Positions 30,599 through 38,035 of a stretch of DNA of 64,000 nt are shown here, piece after piece. The stretch's first letter is position 1. Each line of letters begins with the position of its first letter. The notes under the pieces were generated by a model, which searched no databases, was not told where the DNA came from, and worked only from the letters and a program-made list of their open reading frames with translations. The stretch comes from Candidatus Didemnitutus sp. (lineage in GTDB: Bacteria; Verrucomicrobiota; Verrucomicrobiia; Opitutales; Opitutaceae): the NCBI GenBank assembly GCA_017991595.1, contig JAGOQJ010000002.1, positions 63,386-127,385 on the forward strand. The letters are read 5' to 3'. The translations under genes were made by a program, and so were the position numbers.

Positions 30599-31084
30599 TT
30601 ACGGCGCGACGTTCAACCGCTCGCCGGAGGACTCGGCTTGGTCGAGCACGAAGCCCTGGTCCTTGTAGCAGCGGAGTTGGAAATGCGTGGAAGTCGAGAG
30701 CACACCCTCGATCGTCGACAGCTTCTCGGAGACGAAGGCCGCGACCCGTTGGAGCGTGGTGCCCTTGACGAAGAGGAGCAGGTCGTAGCCGCCCGACATG
30801 AGGTAGCACGACTCGACCTCGTCGAACCGGCTGATGCGCTCGGCCAGACGGTTGAAACCGCCGCCGCGTTCGGGGGTGATGCGGACCTCGATGACGGCCC
30901 GCACGGTAGCTGCGGCGGCGTCGCGCGAGAGATCGAGCACCGGACGCCAGCCGAGGAAGATTTTATCTTTCTTCAACTGTTCCAGGTGCTGATTGACTTC
31001 GGATTCGGGCAGGCCCGCGATCTGCGCGATTTGCGCCGTCGTGAGCTGACCGCCTTCGAGCAACAGCTTGAGAACAGGGTTCAT
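30599..31084 (-). CDS. AsnC/Lrp-family transcriptional regulator
   Basis: 161 residues. The N-terminal winged helix reads 'GGQLTTAQIAQIAGLPESEV' with 'NQHLEQLKKDKIFLGWRPVL', and the C-terminal RAM effector domain includes 'VRAVIEVRITPERGGGF' and 'LMSGGYDLLLFVKGTT'. These proteins bind amino acids and regulate nearby genes as oligomers. It precedes an aminotransferase in the same direction, so that gene is the natural target. ATG 31084 was chosen to start directly before the HTH. It is divergent from ffh across about 110 bases, where its promoter should lie. Confidence 0.88.
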   Translation of the reverse strand: MNPVLKLLLEGGQLTTAQIAQIAGLPESEVNQHLEQLKKDKIFLGWRPVLDLSRDAAAATVRAVIEVRITPERGGGFNRLAERISRFDEVESCYLMSGGYDLLLFVKGTTLQRVAAFVSEKLSTIEGVLSTSTHFQLRCYKDQGFVLDQAESSGERLNVAP

Positions 31085-31195
31085 GGAAGACGCAGCGTGC
31101 CAAAGCGGCCCGGGGCGACGCCACCCAATTCTGACCCCGACGTGGCATAAATTTGTGTGGCCTAGCGCGGGGACTTGGTTTCCCTGCCCTTCCCG

Positions 31196-32539
31196 ATGTT
31201 CGAGTCCCTCACCGACAAACTGACCAACGCGCTGCGCAACCTCCGCGGCGTGGGCAAACTGACCGAGGAAAACATGGCCGACGCACTCAAGGAAGTGCGC
31301 GCCGCCCTCCTCGCCGCCGACGTCCACTTCAAGGTCGCCCGCGAATTCATCGAGCGCGTCCAGCAGCAATGCGTCGGTCAGGAGGTCCTGAAGTCCGTCA
31401 CGCCCGGTCAGATGATCATCAAGATCATCCACGACGAACTCGTCCGCCTCCTCGGCGAAGGCACGACCGAACTCGCCGCCACGCGACCGCTGAAGATCCT
31501 GATGGTCGGTCTGCACGGCTCAGGCAAAACCACGTCCACGGCCAAGCTCGGCAAGCTGCTCAAGAAAAAGGGCGCGCGTCCGTTCGTTGTCGCGTGCGAC
31601 GTGTATCGTCCCGCCGCCATCGATCAGCTCGAAATTCTCGCGAAGCAGGAGGACCTCGGTTTCTACTGCGACCGCGTGTCGAAGGACGTGCCTGCCATCG
31701 GCGCCAAGGCGCTCGAAGCCGCCACCGCGGCCAACTCCGACATCATCCTCTTCGACACCGCCGGCCGCCTGCAGATCGATCAGGACCTGATCGAGGAAGT
31801 GAAGAAGCTCAGCGCGAAGGTGCAGCCGGACGAGATCATCCTCGTTGCCGACGGTGCGCTCGGTCAGGAGGCCGTCAACGTCTCCAAGTCTTTCCACGAC
31901 GCTCTCTCCCTCACCGGCCTCATCCTTACCAAGATGGACGGCGACGCTCGCGGCGGCGCCGCGCTCTCGATCAAGAGCGTCACCGGGGTGCCGATCAAAT
32001 TCGTTGGCACGGGCGAAAAGACGGGCGACTTCGAGGTGTTTCACCCCGATCGCCTCGCCTCGCGCATCCTGGGCATGGGCGACGTCGTCTCGCTCGTGGA
32101 GAAGGCGCAGGAGACGATCGACCAGAAGGAAGCCGAGCGCATGGCGGAGAAGCTGCGCAAGGCGGACTTCAACTTGGAGGACTTCCTCGCGCAGATGCAG
32201 CAGGTGAAGAAGATGGGGTCGATGCAGTCCATCCTCGGCATGATGCCCGGCATGAGCGGCGTCGAACTGCCCGGCGATGCCGACAAGCAGATGAAGCGCA
32301 CCGAGGCCATCATCCTCTCGATGACCAAACAGGAGCGCCAAAAGCCGCAGATCCTGAACGGGAGCCGCCGCGTCCGCATCGCCAACGGTGCGGGCGTGAA
32401 GGTGCTCGAGGTCAATCAGCTCATGAAGCAGTTCGAGCAAATGCAGAAAATTATGAAGATGATGAAGGGCGGCAACCAGAAGAAGCTCATGCGCCAGATG
32501 GAAGCCATGCGTGGCAAGGGCGGCATGCCGGGCTTCTGA
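31196..32539 (+). CDS. ffh: Signal recognition particle protein Ffh
   Basis: 447 residues. N domain '[20 protein letters not shown]', G domain with P-loop '[19 protein letters not shown]', '[16 protein letters not shown]', '[14 protein letters not shown]' and '[17 protein letters not shown]', and a methionine-rich M domain with many Met residues ('[16 protein letters not shown]', 'MKMMKGG') that binds signal peptides and 4.5S RNA. It delivers inner-membrane proteins to FtsY and SecYEG. ATG 31196 chosen from the family start (MFESLTDKL). It is convergent with trpF. Confidence 0.98.
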   Translation: MFESLTDKLTNALRNLRGVGKLTEENMADALKEVRAALLAADVHFKVAREFIERVQQQCVGQEVLKSVTPGQMIIKIIHDELVRLLGEGTTELAATRPLKILMVGLHGSGKTTSTAKLGKLLKKKGARPFVVACDVYRPAAIDQLEILAKQEDLGFYCDRVSKDVPAIGAKALEAATAANSDIILFDTAGRLQIDQDLIEEVKKLSAKVQPDEIILVADGALGQEAVNVSKSFHDALSLTGLILTKMDGDARGGAALSIKSVTGVPIKFVGTGEKTGDFEVFHPDRLASRILGMGDVVSLVEKAQETIDQKEAERMAEKLRKADFNLEDFLAQMQQVKKMGSMQSILGMMPGMSGVELPGDADKQMKRTEAIILSMTKQERQKPQILNGSRRVRIANGAGVKVLEVNQLMKQFEQMQKIMKMMKGGNQKKLMRQMEAMRGKGGMPGF

Positions 32540-32584
32540 GCGCGGCTCACGGCTTGCGCCGCTCGCAGCGGCGGCGGTGAATCT

Positions 32585-33223
32585 TCAGCGCAGCGCGGCC
32601 ACCAAGGCGGTGAGCTTGGCGGCGTCCTTCACTCCCGGTGCGGTCTCGACGCCGCTGTTGACGTCGATGCGGGTCGCGCCTGTGGCGTCGACGGCCTCGC
32701 GCACGTTGCCCGGATTCAGTCCGCCGGAGAGAATCCAGCTGCGTCCCGGATGCGTGAGCCGGTGACGCTGGAACTTCTCCCAATCGCCCGTCTCGCCCGT
32801 CCCGCCGAATTTCTCGGCGTGAAACGTGTCGAGGAGGAAAGTCTCGGCGAGCGCGAGCCACTCCGGCCGCACGTCCTGAGCTGGCGGCAGCTTCGGCGCC
32901 AGCCAGAGGCGCGATGCGCCCACCGTGTCCGACCACGCCGCGACCTGCGCATGCGGGGTGTCCGCCTTGAAGTGGATCTGGAAGGCGGCAAAACCCAACT
33001 CGGCGAGACGCGCGAGATCGACGGGCGAAGGCTCGACGCAGACCGCGACGCGCGCGACCCGCGGCAACTCGGCGCTAATCGCCGCGTAGCGCTCGATCCC
33101 GAGATGGCGCGGCGATGGCGGGTAGAAGATGAAACCGAGCTGGTCCGCACCCGCGGCCGCTGCGGCCTGCGCGTCGACGATGCGCGTGAGCCCGCAGACC
33201 TTGACTTGGATGCCGGCGATCAT
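32585..33223 (-). CDS. trpF: Phosphoribosylanthranilate isomerase
   Basis: 212 residues of the TIM-barrel TrpF family. 'IQVKVCGLTRIVDAQAAAAA' carries the catalytic Cys and 'GADQLGFIFYPPSPRHLG' the strand-2 region; the end 'ATRIDVNSGVETAPGVKDAA' contains the catalytic Asp and the phosphate-binding Gly. It converts N-(5'-phosphoribosyl)anthranilate to the 1-deoxyribulose isomer in tryptophan synthesis. Other trp genes are not in the window. It lies 17 bases after a DegT-type aminotransferase gene, in a minus-strand run that begins at tRNA-Val/hemC. Confidence 0.95.
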   Translation of the reverse strand: MIAGIQVKVCGLTRIVDAQAAAAAGADQLGFIFYPPSPRHLGIERYAAISAELPRVARVAVCVEPSPVDLARLAELGFAAFQIHFKADTPHAQVAAWSDTVGASRLWLAPKLPPAQDVRPEWLALAETFLLDTFHAEKFGGTGETGDWEKFQRHRLTHPGRSWILSGGLNPGNVREAVDATGATRIDVNSGVETAPGVKDAAKLTALVAALR

Positions 33224-33240
33224 CGCACCACGTCGCCCGC

Positions 33241-34341
33241 TCAGCCGGCGAACGCGTTCACCGCGGCGATCACGTGCTCGACCTGCGCGTCGGTGAGCTC
33301 CGGGAAGATCGGGAGGCTCACGCAGCGCTCGCTGGTGAATTCGGCGACCGGCAGGCTGCCCTTCGTGTAGCCCAGCGCCGCGTAGCACGGTTGCAGGTGC
33401 ATCGGGCCGGGATAAATGATGTCGGTGCCCACGCCTTGCTGCTCAAGGTGCGCGCGCAGCGCGTCGCGGCGCGGGTGCAGGATCGTGAACTGGTGCCACA
33501 CGCTCTCGCCGTGCGGCGGCACGACCGGCAGCGTGACGTTGGCATTCTTGATGCCCGCGCGATACTTCGCCGCGATGGCGCGGCGGCGCGCGGTATAGTC
33601 CGCGATGTGCCGGAGCTTGATGTTGAGCACCGCGCCTTGGAAACCGTCCATGCGGAAGTTGAAGCCAACCTCCGTGTGCAGGTAACGCTTGGGCGAACCG
33701 TGCACACGCAGGAGCTGCGCCTTGTCCATCACGGCCGGATGCTTCGAGACGAAGGCACCACCCTCGCCGCAGGCGCCGAGATTTTTCGTCGGATAGAAAC
33801 TGAACGTGCCGCAATCGCCGATGCTGCCGACCGGCCGGCCTTTGTAGGCGGCGCCGACGGCCTGCGCGCAGTCCTCGACGACGAACAGCTTGTGCTGCGC
33901 CGCGAGCGCCATGATCTCATCCATCCGCGCGGGCTGGCCAAAGATGTGCACAACCACGATGCCCTTCGTGCGCGGCGTGATCGCCTTGGCGATCGCCTCG
34001 GGGTTGATGCACCAGGTGTCGGGCTCGATGTCGACGAACACCGGCGTCGCACCCGTGTAGCTGATGCCCCAGCAGCTCGAGGCGAAGGTGAACGGCGTGG
34101 TGATGACCTCGTCGCCGGGACCGAAACCGCCGCAGAGCGAGCCGATGTGCAGCGGCGAGGTGCCGCTGTTCATGCCGAGCGTGCGCGCGTAGCCGAACGT
34201 GGCGCTGAAGTTGCGCTCGAAATCCTCGACGTCCTTGCCGAGGCAGAACCGCGTGTGGTCGTAGGTGTCCGCCAGCGCGGCGAGCACTTCCGTGCGGATC
34301 GCTTGATGTTGCAGCTTCAGGTCGAGGAACGGGACTTTCAT
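33241..34341 (-). CDS. DegT/DnrJ/EryC1/StrS-family aminotransferase
   Basis: 366 residues. 'VPFLDLKLQHQAIRTEVLAA' is the typical start, 'MNSGTSPLHIGSLCGGFGPG' and 'VVEDCAQAVGAAYKGR' carry PLP contacts, and the PLP lysine lies in 'FSFYPTKNLGACGEGG'. These enzymes transaminate nucleotide-linked keto sugars for cell-surface glycans or act on related keto substrates. The substrate is not determined. No glycosyltransferase or other sugar genes are adjacent, and the flanking genes (hemD, trpF) are unrelated in pathway, so the operon looks mixed. Confidence 0.93.
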   Translation of the reverse strand: MKVPFLDLKLQHQAIRTEVLAALADTYDHTRFCLGKDVEDFERNFSATFGYARTLGMNSGTSPLHIGSLCGGFGPGDEVITTPFTFASSCWGISYTGATPVFVDIEPDTWCINPEAIAKAITPRTKGIVVVHIFGQPARMDEIMALAAQHKLFVVEDCAQAVGAAYKGRPVGSIGDCGTFSFYPTKNLGACGEGGAFVSKHPAVMDKAQLLRVHGSPKRYLHTEVGFNFRMDGFQGAVLNIKLRHIADYTARRRAIAAKYRAGIKNANVTLPVVPPHGESVWHQFTILHPRRDALRAHLEQQGVGTDIIYPGPMHLQPCYAALGYTKGSLPVAEFTSERCVSLPIFPELTDAQVEHVIAAVNAFAG

Positions 34342-34387
34342 GGGAAGGGATCGATCGGGAACGCCGGGATGCGCCGCGCCGTGCGGC

Positions 34388-35179
34388 TCAGAATTTGCGG
34401 AGCAGTGCCTGCACGAGCGAATCGAGGTTCGCTTCCTCCGCCTCAAAATCGACGGGCAGGCCGAGCTGCTTCATCGCGGCGGTGGTGGTGCCGCCGATGC
34501 TGCCGGCAAGCGGACGCCGGGCCTTCGGGCTGAGTTTGAGCGCGGCGGCTTGGTCGAAGAACGACTGCGCGGCGGACGGACTGGCGAAGAGGATCGCGTC
34601 GGCACCGCGCTCGCGGAAGTTGCCCGCCACGGGATTGCCCGCGAGGTCGTTCTCCTCCGTGCGGTAGATCGGCAGGCGGTCGACGATGGCGTGCGCTTCG
34701 TTCAGGCGGTCGACCAGCGTGTCGCGGTTCAGGTTGCCGGTGACGACGAGGATCTTGGCGCTGTCGATCGACTCGCGCTCGATCATCATTCGCGCGAGGT
34801 CTTCCGCCGTGGCCTTCGCGGGTTGCAGGTCGACGCGCAGATGCAGGCGGCGGACGACGTCCGCGGTGGCCTCGCCGACGGCAGCGATGCGCAGCAGCCC
34901 CATCGCGCGGATGTCGTCGAACGCGCGGTGGAATTCCTCGAAGAAGAACCGCGCGCCGTTCGCGCTCGTGAAGACGATCCACTCGTATTGGCCGAGCTCG
35001 GCGAAGACCTCCGCGAGCGTGTTCTTGTCGTAGTGTTTCGTGACCTGGATCAGCGGCAGCTCGATGACCTCGGCACCCTGCGCCTCAAGTTTCTGGCGCC
35101 AGTCGGCGGCTTGTTCGCGCGGACGCGTGACGACGATACGACGGCCGGCGAGCGGCGTGGAGGAGGAGGCTTTGCTCAT
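34388..35179 (-). CDS. hemD: Uroporphyrinogen-III synthase
   Basis: 263 residues in the loosely conserved HemD family. Visible pattern: 'PLAGRRIVVTRPREQAADWR' at the N-terminus, 'EWIVFTSANGARFFFEEFHR' and 'ADAILFASPSAAQSFFDQ', which is characteristic of the bilobed HemD fold. It closes hydroxymethylbilane to uroporphyrinogen III with inversion of ring D. The start codon overlaps the hemC stop (ATG within TGATG), so translation is coupled. Sequence conservation is low in this family, hence most of the support comes from context with hemC. Confidence 0.92.
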   Translation of the reverse strand: MSKASSSTPLAGRRIVVTRPREQAADWRQKLEAQGAEVIELPLIQVTKHYDKNTLAEVFAELGQYEWIVFTSANGARFFFEEFHRAFDDIRAMGLLRIAAVGEATADVVRRLHLRVDLQPAKATAEDLARMMIERESIDSAKILVVTGNLNRDTLVDRLNEAHAIVDRLPIYRTEENDLAGNPVAGNFRERGADAILFASPSAAQSFFDQAAALKLSPKARRPLAGSIGGTTTAAMKQLGLPVDFEAEEANLDSLVQALLRKF

Positions 35180-36024
35180 CAGAATCCCAATTCCTTGAGG
35201 ATGCGGGTGGCGGTCGCGCGCGGCGCCGCGTAATCGGCGTCGCTGAGCGGGAACGTGCGGATGCCGGTCCGCTCGTGGAAGAAATGCAGCGTGTCACCGA
35301 CCGCGTGCGCGGCGAAGGCGACCTGGCAACCGGCGCCGACCTGCGCCTGGAACGCGCGCTCAAGCGTCACGGCGCGTCCCGTGGCGGCGTCGAGCGCGGG
35401 CTGCAGCTGCGCGGCGAGTTCCTCGCGGCACTGAATGGCGATGGCGCCCTGCCCCACGGCCGGCACGCTTTCGGAGAATTGCAGCGGGCGGAACACGACG
35501 CCGGGCCAGCTGTGGATGCCGAGGCGGCGCATGCCTGCGGCGGCGAGGATGGTCGCGTCGGCGTTTCCCGCGGCGATCTTCTTCAGGCGCGTGTCGACGT
35601 TGCCGCGGATCTCGGTGAAGGTGGCGCCGGGGAAGAGTTTCGTGATCTGCAGCTGGCGGCGCGGGCTGCTCGTGCCGATGGTGGCGGGCACGGTGACGCC
35701 TTCGCGCAACACCAGCACGTCGTGCGTGAGCTCGCGCGGCAGGAAGCCCGCTACGGTCAGGCCGGGGGGATTCTCGCCCGGCAGGTCCTTGCAGCTGTGC
35801 ACGGCTGCGTGGGCGTCGCCGCGCAGGAGGGCCTGCTCGAGTTCGGCGGTAAAGAGGCCCTTGCCGCCCTGCTTGATCAGCGACCAGTCGGTCTGGCGGT
35901 CGCCCGTGGTGACGATCTTTAGCAGTTCGCACTCGGCGCCGAGCACCTCCTTGAAGCGGGCGGCGACCATTTCGGTCTGCGCGAGGGCGAGCGGACTTTT
36001 GCGGGTGGCGAGGAGAAGTTTCAT
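35179..36024 (-). CDS. hemC: Porphobilinogen deaminase (hydroxymethylbilane synthase)
   Basis: 281 residues, slightly shorter than the usual 300-310. The start 'KLLLATRKSPLALAQTEMVA' is diagnostic, 'GGKGLFTAELEQALLRGDA' and 'AVHSCKDLPGENPPGLTVAG' carry the conserved catalytic residues, and 'QVGAGCQVAFAAHA' contains the Cys that holds the dipyrromethane cofactor. It polymerises four porphobilinogens for haem, sirohaem and cobalamin synthesis. Only 12 bases separate its ATG from the 3' end of tRNA-Val and no Shine-Dalgarno is visible in that gap. Confidence 0.96.
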   Translation of the reverse strand: MKLLLATRKSPLALAQTEMVAARFKEVLGAECELLKIVTTGDRQTDWSLIKQGGKGLFTAELEQALLRGDAHAAVHSCKDLPGENPPGLTVAGFLPRELTHDVLVLREGVTVPATIGTSSPRRQLQITKLFPGATFTEIRGNVDTRLKKIAAGNADATILAAAGMRRLGIHSWPGVVFRPLQFSESVPAVGQGAIAIQCREELAAQLQPALDAATGRAVTLERAFQAQVGAGCQVAFAAHAVGDTLHFFHERTGIRTFPLSDADYAAPRATATRILKELGF

Positions 36025-36036
36025 GCGGGCAAAGGC

Positions 36037-36113
36037 TGGTGGACGTCGAGGGACTCGAACCCCCGACCCTCTCGGTGTAAACGAGATGCTCTAACCAACT
36101 GAGCTAGACGTCC
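36037..36113 (-). tRNA. tRNA-Val (anticodon TAC)
   Basis: The minus strand folds into a complete cloverleaf: acceptor stem GGACGTC pairs with GACGTCC, D arm GCTC...GAGC, anticodon stem TCTCG/CGAGA around TTTACAC with anticodon TAC, T arm GGGGG/CCCTC-type pairing around TTCGAGT, and an encoded CCA end. It is 77 bases including CCA. Confidence 0.97.
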
Positions 36114-36226
36114 GAAGTTCGGAGACGAAACGGCACCGTCCGGCCCCTCGCAAGGCCAAAGCCGGTGCGGGCCTTGCCGAAGAAAACGCAGGTTTTGCCG
36201 GGTGGTTATTAGCCGGCGGGACAAAT

Positions 36227-36307
36227 TGTAGGACGGGGTCGCCTAACCCCGCCTCGCGCTTGATGCTGCGATCGCAGCAAGGCGGGGTTCAGCAACCCCG
36301 CCCTACA
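36227..36307. repeat. REP/REPIN-like inverted palindrome pair, family 1, copy 2
   Basis: Begins TGTAGGACGGGGTCGCC and ends AACCCCGCCCTACA, so the outer ends are inverted (TGTAGG/CCTACA). Two internal hairpins flank a roughly 30-base spacer. GTAG heads face outward on both strands, as in REPINs. It fills the gap between tRNA-Val and asd. Confidence 0.78.
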
Positions 36308-36317
36308 TGAAATCCGA

Positions 36318-37352
36318 TCAATTGCCCGGCCGCAGCGGGATGCCTTCGCGGATCATCGCCTCGGCGATCTGGATCGAGTTCAGCGCAGCGCCCTTCCAAA
36401 GGTTGTCGCCGGCGACCCAGAACGAGAGCCCGTTTTCCAGCGCCGTGTCGGCGCGGAGGCGCCCCACCCCGCACTTCACCTTGCGGCTGAAGTCGAGCGG
36501 CGTCGGGTAAAGCTTGTTCGCCGGATCGTCGACGAGTTCGGCACCGGCGAAACCGGCGATGGCCGCGCGGGCGGCGGCGAGGTCGACGGGGCGCTCGAAT
36601 TCAGCATTCACCACTGCGGAGTGCGCGCGCACCACCGGCACGCGCACGCAGGTGGCGGACACCTTGAGCGCGGGCAGGCCCATGATCTTGCGGCTCTCCT
36701 CGCGCATCTTCGTCTCCTCGCCGGTGTAGCCGTCGGCGCCGAAGGAATCGATGTGCGGAATGAGGTTCTGGAAAATCTGATAGGGATAGACCTTGCGCGG
36801 GAGTGGTTCGCCCTTCGCGTAGGCCTGCGTCTGCGCCTCGAGCTCATCGATGGCGTCGGCGCCCGTGCCAGAGACGGACTGGTAAGTGGCGAAGAACACG
36901 CGCTGCACGCCGAAGATACGGTGCAGCGGGTAAAGCCCCATCAACGCGATCGCGGTGGAGCAATTCGGGCTGGCGATGATGCCGCGGTGCCCCTGCGTGG
37001 CGGCGAGGTTGATCTCCGGCACCACGAGCGGCACGTCGGCCTGCATGCGGAAGGCCGAGCTCTTGTCCAACACGAGGCAGCCGCGCTTCACCGCCTCCGG
37101 CGCGAGCGCCTTGGCGATGGCGCCCTCCGCCGCGAAAAACGCGATGTCGAGCCCGGCGAAGGCCTCCGCGCACGCCTCGACCACCGGGTAGCTTTTGCCG
37201 CCGAGCGCGACGACGCGGCCCACGGAGCGCGCCGAGGCCATCGGCCGCAACTCCGCGAGCGGGAACTCGCGCGACTGGAGGAGACCGATCAGCTCTTGAC
37301 CGACCGCTCCCGTCGCACCGACGATGCCGACCCGATAAGACTTGGTATTCAC
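36318..37352 (-). CDS. asd: Aspartate-semialdehyde dehydrogenase
   Basis: 344 residues from a GTG start at 37352. 'YRVGIVGATGAVGQELIGLL' is the NADP-binding start; the catalytic cysteine is in 'IASPNCSTAIALMGL' and the active-site region includes 'VFFATYQSVSGTGADAIDEL'. The enzyme reduces aspartyl phosphate to aspartate semialdehyde, the branch point to lysine (diaminopimelate), threonine and methionine. A GTG was chosen because no in-frame ATG allows the nucleotide-binding motif to start so near the N-terminus. Its start is 3 bases from the start of the divergent L,D-transpeptidase gene. Confidence 0.96.
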   Translation of the reverse strand: MNTKSYRVGIVGATGAVGQELIGLLQSREFPLAELRPMASARSVGRVVALGGKSYPVVEACAEAFAGLDIAFFAAEGAIAKALAPEAVKRGCLVLDKSSAFRMQADVPLVVPEINLAATQGHRGIIASPNCSTAIALMGLYPLHRIFGVQRVFFATYQSVSGTGADAIDELEAQTQAYAKGEPLPRKVYPYQIFQNLIPHIDSFGADGYTGEETKMREESRKIMGLPALKVSATCVRVPVVRAHSAVVNAEFERPVDLAAARAAIAGFAGAELVDDPANKLYPTPLDFSRKVKCGVGRLRADTALENGLSFWVAGDNLWKGAALNSIQIAEAMIREGIPLRPGN

Positions 37353-37355
37353 GTG

Positions 37356-37907
37356 ATGAAAAACGCAGTTGAACGGCTGAGGGAAAAGTGCGCCGCGCTC
37401 GGGCGCAAGCCGTCTGCGCGTGCTATGGTCGTTTCCCTCGGCACCCAGCTCCTCGCCTTCCACCGCGGCGACTCTCTGGCAAAGTCTTACGTCGTTTCCA
37501 CCTCGCTCCGCCCGCCGTCGAACCTCAAGGATTCGCTCGGCACGCCGCGCGGCCTGCACGAGATCGCCGAGCGCATCGGCGCCGGGGCGCCGCCCGGCAT
37601 CGTCTTCAAGGCCCGGGTCAACACCGGCCGCCACTTCGCCGAGCTGCCGCCGGAGGAACAGGCCCGGAACCTCATCACCACGCGCATCCTCTGGCTCCGC
37701 GGCCTCGAGCCCGGGCTGAACGCCGGCACCGACGCCGAGGGTCGCTGCGTCGACACCCACGCGCGCTACGTTTACATCCACGGCACGAATCACGAGGAGC
37801 GCCTCGGCACGCCCGCGAGCAGCGGCTGCGTGCAGATGCGTAACCTCGACATCATCGAACTCTACGACGAGGTGCGCGCCGGCGACCTCGTGTGGATCGA
37901 GGACTGA
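37356..37907 (+). CDS. L,D-transpeptidase (YkuD domain), cytoplasmic by sequence
   Basis: 183 residues. A YkuD catalytic motif 'YIHGTNHEERLGTPASSGCV' is complete, with the His and Cys in H-G-T-N...S-x-G-C. The N-terminal 'MKNAVERLREKCAALGRKPS' is a basic helix; there is no signal peptide or membrane anchor, so the protein looks cytoplasmic or exported by an unknown route. YkuD enzymes cross-link peptidoglycan (3-3 links) or tether lipoproteins. A second ATG at 37425 gives a shorter form; I kept 37356 because related proteins carry a helix in this place. It is divergent from asd, with 3 bases between the two start codons. Confidence 0.88.
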   Translation: MKNAVERLREKCAALGRKPSARAMVVSLGTQLLAFHRGDSLAKSYVVSTSLRPPSNLKDSLGTPRGLHEIAERIGAGAPPGIVFKARVNTGRHFAELPPEEQARNLITTRILWLRGLEPGLNAGTDAEGRCVDTHARYVYIHGTNHEERLGTPASSGCVQMRNLDIIELYDEVRAGDLVWIED

Positions 37908-37922
37908 TCTTCCGCGTTCATC

Positions 37923-38004
37923 TGTAGGACGGGGTCGCCGCACCCCGCTTTGACGCGTGGCCCACATCACGTTCGTGGCGGGGGGGCGGCGACCCCGCCC
38001 CACA
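37923..38004. repeat. REP/REPIN-like inverted palindrome pair, family 1, copy 3
   Basis: Starts TGTAGGACGGGGTCGCCG and ends GGCGACCCCGCCCCACA, two GC hairpins around a spacer containing CCCACATCACGTTCGTGG. Same architecture as the copies at 29313 and 36227. It lies between the convergent L,D-transpeptidase and P-type ATPase genes. Confidence 0.75.
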
Positions 38005-38035
38005 AACGATCTGCCGGTCGGAGACCGGCGCCGCT

